From assembly GCA_002342785.1 (NCBI GenBank), contig DDQV01000154.1, forward strand, positions 43,650-55,420: a DNA stretch of 11,771 nt, written 5' to 3'. A model generated the notes under the pieces. The model had not been told where the DNA came from, searched no databases, and saw nothing but the letters and a program-made list of their open reading frames with translations. Positions 6,867-11,771 of the stretch are shown one piece after another. Origin of the DNA: Fusobacteriaceae bacterium UBA2433. GTDB taxonomy: Bacteria > Fusobacteriota > Fusobacteriia > Fusobacteriales > Fusobacteriaceae. How positions within the stretch are numbered: the first letter of the stretch is position 1; each line of letters starts with the position of its first letter. Made by a program: the position numbers and the translations under genes.

Positions 6867-7862
6867 TTAATAAGCCCATTTTAAAACACATGATGCATAT
6901 GTCAATCCAGCTCCAAAACCTACTAATGCTATATTATCCCCTTTTTTTATCCTATTATTTTCCAAAGCTTCACCAAGTGCTAATCCTACAGATGCAGCTG
7001 ATGTATTTCCGTACTTATCTAGATTTATTATAAATTTTTCCACTGGAAACTTCAATCTTTTAGCAGCTGAATTTATAATTCTCATATTAGCTTGATGGGG
7101 AACTATCAACTCTAACTCATCTATAGTTATCCCTGTATTTTCCAATACTTTTTCCACTGCCATAGGCATAGATTTTACAGCAAATTTAAAAACTTCTGGC
7201 CCTTTCATCTTAAGATAATGTGATCTATTATCAACAGTTTCATGGGATGAAGGTTTTCTAGATCCCCCTGCTGGAATTACTAAGACATCGTCTAGATCTC
7301 CATCGGTTCCTAAATGAGATCCTAAAAGTCCATAACCTTCTTCAACCTCTCCTAATACTGCCGCTGCTGCTCCATCTCCAAATAATACACAAGTATTTCT
7401 ATCTTCCCAATCTAAAATTCTTGAGAATACTTCCGCTCCTATAACCAATACTTTTTTATACATACCAGTAGCTATAAAATTTCCTCCAGCTTCTAATCCA
7501 TATACAAATCCACTGCAAGCTGCACCAAGATCAAAGGCTGCTGCATGGTGTGCTCCCAATCTTTTTTGTAGTATAGCTGAAACAGATGGAGTAAAATAAT
7601 CTGGAGTCATAGTCGCAACTACGATTAGATCAATATCTTCTGCTTTTGTATTAGATGAGTTTAAAGCTTTTATCGCTGCATTATATGCAAGATCTGAAGT
7701 TGCTTCATTTTCTGCTGCAATCCTTCTTTCTTTTATCCCAGTCATTTTTTGTATCCAAGCATCTGAAGTATCTACTATTTTTTCTAAATCAAAATTTGTC
7801 ATTATTTTTTCAGGAACATATGTTCCAATACCTAATATCCCAAAACTTTTAAGCGTTTTCAT
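6867..7862 (-). CDS. fabH: 3-oxoacyl-[ACP] synthase III (KAS III)
   Basis: Starts fatty-acid chains by condensing acetyl-CoA (or a branched acyl-CoA) with malonyl-ACP. It has 331 residues from the chosen start. The Cys-His-Asn triad is Cys116 (GAACSGF), His256 (VPHQANMRI) and Asn286 (YGNTSAAS). The C-terminal GFGAGLTYAS stretch is also diagnostic. The frame can be opened further to a TTG at 7874, but that would place GGAGGAG inside the coding region; this sequence is the ribosome site for the ATG at 7862, which lies five bases behind GGAGG. The start overlaps the last 14 bases of plsX, so the two are probably translationally coupled, as often seen for this pair. The acyl-CoA preference, which decides straight or branched lipids, cannot be read from the sequence. 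Confidence 0.96.
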   Translation of the reverse strand: MKTLKSFGILGIGTYVPEKIMTNFDLEKIVDTSDAWIQKMTGIKERRIAAENEATSDLAYNAAIKALNSSNTKAEDIDLIVVATMTPDYFTPSVSAILQKRLGAHHAAAFDLGAACSGFVYGLEAGGNFIATGMYKKVLVIGAEVFSRILDWEDRNTCVLFGDGAAAAVLGEVEEGYGLLGSHLGTDGDLDDVLVIPAGGSRKPSSHETVDNRSHYLKMKGPEVFKFAVKSMPMAVEKVLENTGITIDELELIVPHQANMRIINSAAKRLKFPVEKFIINLDKYGNTSAASVGLALGEALENNRIKKGDNIALVGFGAGLTYASCVLKWAY

Positions 7863-8865
7863 CTTCTCCTCCAATTTTCTTTTTCAAACTTTCAATAAAG
7901 TTATTTTCTGCAAATTTATTTCCAACTAAGATAGCATTTTTTATCGCCTTTGAATCTGAATTACCATGAGCCTTTATAGATATTCCATTGAGTCCCATAA
8001 ATAATGCACCACCATATTCCGATGAATCAGATTGTTTTTTCATCTCTTTAAACACAGAACTCATAAGAAATGCTCCAACTTTAGCAAGTAAACTTTTATT
8101 TACTCCATCTTTTATAATACTCTTCATAAAATGAACCGTTCCCTCAGCTGTTTTCAATACTATATTTCCTGTAAATCCATCTGTTACAACTACATCTACA
8201 GATCCATTGGTCATCTCACGAGTTTCTATATTTCCACAAAAATTTATATTTTTATTTTCTTTTAATAGATAAAATGCAGCTTTAGTAAGTTCATTTCCCT
8301 TGCCATCTTCCTCACCTATATTAAGTAAACCTATCCTTGGATCTTCTATATTTAATAATACTTTGGAATATTCAGTTGCCATAGTGGCAAATTGATCTAA
8401 ATATTCAGGTTTACAATCTGCATTTGCTCCTGCATCTAGTAGTACAATATGTTTATTATCATTTGCAGGAAACATAGTTGTTATGGCAGGTCGAAGTACT
8501 CCTTTAATTCTTTTTAATTTAAGTTGACTAGCTGTCATGAGAGCTCCCGTATTTCCAGCAGATATACATGCTGTAGCTTCTCCTTTTTTTACCATCTCTA
8601 ATGCTACATTCATCGATGCATCTTTTTTAGATCTTACAGCTACTGTAGGAGGTGTTTTTTCATCCATCTCTATAACTTCAGTTGCATTTTTTATCTCTAT
8701 TCTATCCTTGTCAAAACTATATTTTAATAGTTCTTCTTTTATGAGTTCTTCCTTTCCCACAAGAACTATACAGATATTTTTATTTTCATCAATAGCTTCT
8801 ATTGCACCTTTTACTGTTTCTAAAGGAGCATAGTCACCACCCATAGCGTCTAATGCTATTTTCAA
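7849..8865 (-). CDS. plsX: Phosphate acyltransferase (acyl-ACP:phosphate transacylase)
   Basis: PlsX converts acyl-ACP and phosphate to acyl-phosphate, the donor used by membrane PlsY in phospholipid synthesis. It is a soluble protein associated with the membrane face. From TTG at 8865 it has 338 residues and opens MKIALDAMGGDYAP, the standard family N-terminus. Other family blocks are TPPTVAVR (71-78), SAGNTGALM (102-110), LLDAGAN (142-148), VVTDGFTGN (226-234) and EYGGALFMGLNG (283-294). The frame also opens at GTG codons at 8877 and 8874, but these have no properly spaced ribosome site, whereas AGGTGG lies 8 bases before the TTG; the start is therefore likely but not certain. Its last 14 bases overlap fabH. 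A terminator separates it from rpmF, so some readthrough or the weak promoter upstream must serve it. Confidence 0.93.
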   Translation of the reverse strand: MKIALDAMGGDYAPLETVKGAIEAIDENKNICIVLVGKEELIKEELLKYSFDKDRIEIKNATEVIEMDEKTPPTVAVRSKKDASMNVALEMVKKGEATACISAGNTGALMTASQLKLKRIKGVLRPAITTMFPANDNKHIVLLDAGANADCKPEYLDQFATMATEYSKVLLNIEDPRIGLLNIGEEDGKGNELTKAAFYLLKENKNINFCGNIETREMTNGSVDVVVTDGFTGNIVLKTAEGTVHFMKSIIKDGVNKSLLAKVGAFLMSSVFKEMKKQSDSSEYGGALFMGLNGISIKAHGNSDSKAIKNAILVGNKFAENNFIESLKKKIGGEDENA

Positions 8866-8897
8866 TCTTCCCACCACCTTTTTATTTTTCTAATTCT

Positions 8898-8906
8898 ATA
8901 TTACCA
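8898..8906 (-). promoter_or_regulatory. Weak possible extended -10 element for plsX
   Basis: On the minus strand TGGTAATAT (8898-8906) resembles an extended -10 and is preceded by long A-tracts, but no good -35 box lies 16-18 bases upstream. It is the best candidate between the rpmF terminator and plsX. The 134 bases between rpmF and the chosen plsX start hold nothing else apart from the terminator. Confidence 0.3.
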
Positions 8907-8958
8907 TATTTTTTTATTTTTTTGACCTTGTTTTTTATTCTACTATTTATTTTTGTAT

Positions 8959-8991
8959 AAAAAAAAGGTAAGAATACTCTTACCTTTTTTT
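8959..8991 (-). terminator. Rho-independent terminator after rpmF, potentially bidirectional
   Basis: GGTAAGA (8967-8973) pairs with TCTTACC (8978-8984) around the four-base loop ATAC, extended by flanking A/T pairs, with eight A on one side (8959-8966) and seven T on the other (8985-8991). On the minus strand the hairpin is followed by a run of eight T, nine bases beyond the rpmF stop. It is the strongest terminator in the window and splits yceD-rpmF from plsX. Confidence 0.85.
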
Positions 8992-8999
8992 CTCAAAGA

Positions 9000-9182
9000 T
9001 TACTCAGCGTCGCTAGTTAAAATTTGCTTTCCTTTATAACTTCCACATTCTAAACATACTCTGTGAGGTCTCTTTGGAGCTCCACAGTTAGAACACGCAG
9101 CTAAGTTAGTTCCTTTTAAAGCGTGATGCGATCTTCTCATGTTTTTCTTAGCTTTTGATGTTTTCTTCTTAGGTACTGCCAT
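9000..9182 (-). CDS. rpmF: Large-subunit ribosomal protein L32 (bL32)
   Basis: Structural protein of the 50S ribosomal subunit. The 60-residue basic protein begins MAVPKKKTSKAKKNMRRS as bL32 does, and carries a zinc ribbon with all four cysteines: Cys30, Cys33, Cys43 and Cys46 (CSNC and CLEC). It is therefore the zinc-binding C+ form rather than a cysteine-free paralogue. A GGAGGGG ribosome site lies 6 bases ahead of the ATG. It follows yceD after 41 bases in the widespread yceD-rpmF pairing, ahead of plsX and the fab genes. A terminator immediately follows, so L32 can be made at ribosomal levels without raising lipid enzymes equally. Confidence 0.98.
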   Translation of the reverse strand: MAVPKKKTSKAKKNMRRSHHALKGTNLAACSNCGAPKRPHRVCLECGSYKGKQILTSDAE

Positions 9183-9223
9183 TTTATTCCCCTCCTAACT
9201 TTTATTTTAATTATAATAAATTA

Positions 9224-9715
9224 TTAATTTTTTAAATCCAACAGCTTTTGCCATCTGGAATCTATACCGCTATCACGATATTTTTCTAACTCTTCTAAAC
9301 CATCACACTCTGGTTCACAAGCTGGAAATTGAGGCATATCCAAAATAATATAATCTCTTACTAAAGAACTTATATCAACCTCTCCATCTACTAACTCCTC
9401 TACCATATCATCTGATACTTGAGCTTCCTTACCTAAAGACTCAATATATTCATTGTAATCTTCAGTTCCTTTATAGTCACCAAAAAATTCACCTGAAACT
9501 TCGATTTCTAATTCCTCTAAACATCTAACACAACTAGTTTTTATAAAAGCCTTATAATTCCCTCTTATAATAACTTCCCCTTCCACTAATTCTATTGAAT
9601 AATCAATATCAACCTTTGGAATTCCTCCTCCATCTATTTGAATATCTTCTAATATTTCTGTAAATTCAAATTTAGTTTCTCTTTTCTTTTTTAACATATC
9701 AATATTTTTTTTCAA
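9224..9715 (-). CDS. yceD: YceD/DUF177 family protein, 23S rRNA accumulation factor-like
   Basis: A member of the YceD (DUF177) family, whose genes nearly always precede rpmF and whose bacterial and plant members are linked to 23S rRNA accumulation; the biochemical role is poorly known. It has 163 residues. Family marks are two cysteine pairs, Cys62/Cys65 (SCVRCLEELE) and Cys133/Cys137 (PACEPECDGL), a strongly acidic central part, and the C-terminal DSRWQKLLDLKN, a variant of the usual DPRWAKL ending. The start is TTG at 9715, with AGAGGTGA upstream; the first in-frame ATG (9697) has no ribosome site. A near-ideal promoter lies directly ahead, so it leads the yceD-rpmF unit. The paired cysteines suggest metal binding, which is inference. 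Confidence 0.92.
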   Translation of the reverse strand: MKKNIDMLKKKRETKFEFTEILEDIQIDGGGIPKVDIDYSIELVEGEVIIRGNYKAFIKTSCVRCLEELEIEVSGEFFGDYKGTEDYNEYIESLGKEAQVSDDMVEELVDGEVDISSLVRDYIILDMPQFPACEPECDGLEELEKYRDSGIDSRWQKLLDLKN

Positions 9716-9745
9716 GTCAATTCACCTCTATAATGTTACCTATGC

Positions 9746-9774
9746 ATTATATTAAACTTTCCAATCTTTGTCAA
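9746..9774 (-). promoter_or_regulatory. Full-consensus sigma-70 promoter of yceD-rpmF
   Basis: On the minus strand a perfect TTGACA (9769-9774) and a perfect TATAAT (9746-9751) are exactly 17 bases apart. Transcription would begin near 9739, about 24 bases before the TTG start codon. It is the best promoter in the window, fitting a ribosomal-protein operon. The -10 box is also one arm of an inverted repeat, TATAATG-N9-CATTATA (9729-9751). Confidence 0.85.
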
Positions 9775-9881
9775 GTAAATTTTCTTAACAAAGGTTTTAT
9801 TTTCATTTCTATTTCATCTAAATACTCATTCTCATTAGCCTTTTTTATAGGGACTCTGTCTCTGAATAATATTTTATAAAA
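9771..9881 (-). other. Open stretch resembling the C-terminus of a lost gene
   Basis: After an in-frame TAA (9882-9884) the minus strand is open for 36 codons and ends at a TGA that lies inside the yceD -35 box. The translation, FYKILFRDRVPIKKANENEY followed by LDEIEMKIKPLLRKFT, is charged and looks like a protein tail. It has no normal start before a Met at codon 26, and no ribosome site. It may be a 3' remnant of a gene once upstream of yceD, or chance. I do not recognise the family. Confidence 0.25.
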
Positions 9882-9888
9882 TTAAAAG

Positions 9889-9961
9889 TATATAACACTT
9901 CTATTATTATATAACTTATATCACTTTATTTCAATGAAAATATTTACATTATATAACACTT
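9889..9961 (+). repeat. Direct repeats of TATATAACACTT upstream of hydF
   Basis: The 12-base word TATATAACACTT occurs exactly at 9889-9900 and 9950-9961, 61 bases apart. Two degenerate copies lie between: TATATAACTT (9908-9917) and a TATATCACTT-like copy (9917-9926). The last exact copy falls inside the hydF promoter. They may be regulator half-sites, or a by-product of AT-rich DNA. Confidence 0.45.
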
Positions 9962-9972
9962 AACGATATAAT
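9943..9972 (+). promoter_or_regulatory. Promoter of hydF-rlpA
   Basis: TTTACA (9943-9948, five of six consensus bases) is followed after 18 bases by a perfect TATAAT (9967-9972). Transcription would begin near 9980, giving a leader of about 74 bases before the hydF ATG. Both boxes overlap the arms of a long inverted repeat. Confidence 0.65.
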
Positions 9973-9976
9973 GTAA
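9944..9976 (+). promoter_or_regulatory. 11-base inverted repeat covering the hydF promoter, possible operator
   Basis: TTACATTATAT (9944-9954) and ATATAATGTAA (9966-9976) are exact reverse complements with 11 bases between, so the arm centres are 22 bases or two turns of the helix apart. One arm covers the -35 box and the other the -10 box. A dimeric repressor bound here would block RNA polymerase. No regulator gene is in view. Confidence 0.5.
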
Positions 9977-9985
9977 TTAAATACC

Positions 9986-10027
9986 CGTAAAGAGCACCCC
10001 CAAGAAACTTTTATATAAAACTTTACG
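9986..10027 (+). other. Possible hairpin in the hydF leader RNA
   Basis: CGTAAAG (9986-9992) pairs with CTTTACG (10021-10027), a 7-base-pair stem enclosing 28 bases that include the self-complementary TTTTATATAAAA (10009-10020) and a C-run. It lies between the predicted transcription start and the ribosome site (GAGG at 10042-10045). It matches no riboswitch class that I recognise. Stability is uncertain in such AT-rich RNA. Confidence 0.35.
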
Positions 10028-10053
10028 ACAAAATATATTTAAGAGGTGATTAT

Positions 10054-11283
10054 ATGTCAAATTTAAATAAAACTCCAAGTTCAAATAGACTTCATATCTC
10101 TATTTTTGGAAAAAGAAATGTTGGAAAATCAACACTTATCAACTCAATTACAGGACAAAACCTAGCCATTGTTTCTGATTTTGCAGGAACAACAACCGAT
10201 CCAATCTATAAAGCCATGGAGATATCTCCCATAGGCCCATGTGTCCTTATTGATACAGCAGGAATTGATGACGTCGGAGATCTAGGTGAACTACGAATAC
10301 AAAAAACTATGGAAGTCGTAAGAAAAACAGATATTGCTCTTATTACAGTAGACTACGATGGATTTTTTGAATTTGATTACAACATCATAGATATCTTAAA
10401 GAAAAATAATACTCCATTTATAGTTGTGATCAATAAGGCAGATATTAAAAAACCTAGTTCTGAATTTTTAATGGAATTAGATAATTTAAAATTTCCATAT
10501 ATAAATCTATCAGCACAAAAAAAAGAAAAGATAGAAGATATGAAAAATTTAATTATCAAACACTCTCCTCAAGAATTTGAAAGTCCAAGTATCCTAGGAG
10601 ATCTTATAGGGGAAAAAGATCATATTGTTTTAGTTATTCCAATCGATACTGGTATGCCTAAGGGTCGTATAATCCTACCTCAAGTTCAAACTATGAGAGA
10701 CATTTTAGATCACAGTGGAATAATTCACACCTGTAAAGATACTGAGTTAGAAGCAACTTTAGATGGATTAAAAAATCCTCCTAAATTAGTTATTACAGAT
10801 TCTCAAGCTTTTGAAAAAGTTTCAGCTATAGTTCCAAACAATGTTTTATTAACTTCTTTTTCAATTCTTTTTGCAAGATATAAAGGAGACCTAAGTAAGA
10901 TGATTGATGGAGCAAAAACACTTATGTCCTTAAAAAAAGGAGATAAATTTTTAGTTTCAGAAGCTTGTACCCACCATGTTCAAAAAGATGATATAGGCAG
11001 ATACAAGATCCCAAAATGGATTGGAGAAAAGATCGATACTGGAATAGAATTTGACATTGTAGCAGGAAGAGATTATCCTGAAAATTTAAAAGATTATAAA
11101 TTAGTTATCCATTGTGGTGGATGTACTTTAAATAGAAAGGAGATGTTAGGTCGGATAGATATAAGCTACCGTGAAGGAGTTCCTATTTTAAACTACGGTC
11201 TATGTATAGCTACCCTCTATGGCATCCTTGATAGAGCTTTAAAGCCCTTTCCAGAAGTAGACCAAATATGGAAACAAAAATAG
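10054..11283 (+). CDS. hydF: [FeFe]-hydrogenase maturation GTPase HydF
   Basis: HydF is the scaffold on which HydE and HydG assemble the two-iron subcluster before transfer to the hydrogenase HydA. The 409 residues have the expected three parts. The Era/TrmE-like GTPase domain holds the P-loop GKRNVGKST (19-27), switch GTTTDP (45-50), DTAG (67-70) and NKAD (127-130). A dimerisation region follows from about 185. The C-terminal cluster-binding domain has Cys305 with His307 (EACTHH) and HCGGC (353-357, with Cys354 and Cys357), the HydF iron-sulfur pattern. It is translated from ATG with AGAGGTGA in front. It leads a plus-strand unit with rlpA 13 bases behind, diverging from yceD. hydE, hydG and hydA are not in the window. 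The cysteine set distinguishes it from plain GTPases such as Era or Der. Confidence 0.96.
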   Translation: MSNLNKTPSSNRLHISIFGKRNVGKSTLINSITGQNLAIVSDFAGTTTDPIYKAMEISPIGPCVLIDTAGIDDVGDLGELRIQKTMEVVRKTDIALITVDYDGFFEFDYNIIDILKKNNTPFIVVINKADIKKPSSEFLMELDNLKFPYINLSAQKKEKIEDMKNLIIKHSPQEFESPSILGDLIGEKDHIVLVIPIDTGMPKGRIILPQVQTMRDILDHSGIIHTCKDTELEATLDGLKNPPKLVITDSQAFEKVSAIVPNNVLLTSFSILFARYKGDLSKMIDGAKTLMSLKKGDKFLVSEACTHHVQKDDIGRYKIPKWIGEKIDTGIEFDIVAGRDYPENLKDYKLVIHCGGCTLNRKEMLGRIDISYREGVPILNYGLCIATLYGILDRALKPFPEVDQIWKQK

Positions 11284-11296
11284 GAGTTGATCCCAT

Positions 11297-11734
11297 ATGA
11301 AAAAATTTATTTTAATCTTAATTATCACTCTTCCCTTTATAAGTTGTAGTAGTAGTAAAAAAAGGACTGTACTCTATCCTAAATCTGTTATACAAAATTC
11401 TAGATTTGAAGTAGGTAGAACAATTAAGGGCAAAGCATCTTGGTATGGAAGATATTTCCACGGGAAAAAAACAGCCAGTGGAGAAAAATATAATATGAAT
11501 GACCTGACTGCTGCAAATAAAACTTTACCCTTTGGAACTATTGTAAAGGTAAAAAATTTAGATAATAATAAAACTGTAAAAGTTAAAATAAATGATAGGG
11601 GACCCTTTGTAAAAGGTCGAATGATCGATCTCAGTAAAAAGGCATTTGAAAAAATATCACCTCTAGGAGTTGGGATTTTAAATGTTGAAGTAACTATATT
11701 AGATACCTCTAATACTTTTAGATATAAACATTAG
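11297..11734 (+). CDS. rlpA: RlpA-like septal-ring lipoprotein with double-psi beta-barrel domain
   Basis: A 145-residue exported protein. Residues 1-16 form a lipoprotein signal (two Lys, a hydrophobic run, then FISC) with Cys17 as the probable lipidation site, placing it in an envelope membrane. The RlpA double-psi beta-barrel domain follows at about 43-135: ASWYGRYFHGKKTASGE (47-63), TLPFGT (76-81), INDRGPF (98-104) and MIDLS (109-113). In RlpA proteins with lytic transglycosylase activity this domain cuts peptidoglycan strands lacking stem peptides. Here the usual TAAH reads TAAN (Asn74), and no C-terminal SPOR domain is present, so enzymatic activity and septal targeting are both uncertain. 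The GGAG ribosome site overlaps the hydF stop and is about 10 bases from the ATG. Grouping with hydF appears to be position only, without a functional link. Confidence 0.92.
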   Translation: MKKFILILIITLPFISCSSSKKRTVLYPKSVIQNSRFEVGRTIKGKASWYGRYFHGKKTASGEKYNMNDLTAANKTLPFGTIVKVKNLDNNKTVKVKINDRGPFVKGRMIDLSKKAFEKISPLGVGILNVEVTILDTSNTFRYKH

Positions 11735-11750
11735 ATCTTATATTTTCTTG

Positions 11751-11771
11751 AATAATAATAATAATAATAAT
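11751..11771 (+). repeat. AAT trinucleotide microsatellite, open at the window edge
   Basis: Seven uninterrupted AAT units begin 16 bases after the rlpA stop and continue to the last base of the window, so the full length is unknown. Triplet tracts of this kind can change length by slippage. No terminator is visible between rlpA and the repeat. Confidence 0.85.

Noticed and set aside
7863..7874. FabH start at TTG 7874
   Set aside because: It would translate through the GGAGGAG that is the ribosome site of the ATG at 7862.
8537..8833. Plus-strand open frame opposite plsX
   Set aside because: Antisense shadow of the conserved plsX N-terminal half.
8959..8991. Inverted repeat considered as a mobile-element end or attachment site
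   Set aside because: A G/C-core stem with A/T-run flanks right after the rpmF stop is a standard terminator; no transposase or target duplication is nearby.
9716..10053. Small RNA, tRNA or CRISPR in the divergent intergenic region
   Set aside because: No cloverleaf, no evenly spaced repeat-spacer units and no plus- or minus-strand terminator; the region is explained by two promoters, repeats and a leader.
10377..10559. Minus-strand open frame opposite hydF
   Set aside because: Antisense shadow of the GTPase domain, without ribosome site or promoter.

Overview
The window is strongly AT-rich chromosomal DNA. Codon use is AT-biased (AGA, ATA, AAA, TTA), with Shine-Dalgarno sites ahead of most genes. 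It looks like a member of the Fusobacteriota (a Fusobacterium, Cetobacterium, Ilyobacter, Propionigenium or Psychrilyobacter relative). This rests on the type II fatty-acid gene order joined to rnc, an RNase G of Gram-negative length, an RlpA-type outer-membrane lipoprotein and an [FeFe]-hydrogenase maturase, all in very AT-rich DNA. The assignment is inference; no rRNA or species marker is present.

Two divergent transcription blocks meet in a 338-base non-coding region (9716-10053). Leftward (minus strand), from 9774 to 1, the order is yceD-rpmF, terminator, plsX-fabH, strong promoter with twin palindromes, fabD-fabG, possible promoter, acpP, terminator, strong promoter, fabF-rnc-radical SAM gene-rng-coaD (cut by the window edge). 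Rightward (plus strand) the order is hydF-rlpA, followed by an AAT microsatellite that runs off the end.

The leftward block is a lipid-synthesis and ribosome/RNA cluster. PlsX makes acyl-phosphate for phospholipids. FabD loads malonyl onto ACP, FabH starts chains, FabF elongates and FabG does the first reduction. ACP carries the chains, and CoaD feeds CoA synthesis, the source of the phosphopantetheine arm of ACP. RpmF/YceD, RNase III, RNase G and a radical SAM enzyme form the translation and RNA part. Dehydratase (fabZ), enoyl reductase and acetyl-CoA carboxylase genes are not here. Several starts are TTG or lie in overlaps (plsX/fabH, rnc/radical SAM, radical SAM/rng), which suggests translational coupling.

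The rightward block begins with HydF, the GTPase scaffold of [FeFe]-hydrogenase maturation, so the host probably ferments with hydrogen metabolism. hydE, hydG and the hydrogenase itself are not in view.

I found no mobile element, CRISPR array, tRNA, rRNA or clearly new multi-gene system. The most interesting material is regulatory: a two-site palindrome at the fabD promoter, a long inverted repeat covering the hydF promoter with direct repeats upstream of it, and a possible coding remnant between the two blocks.
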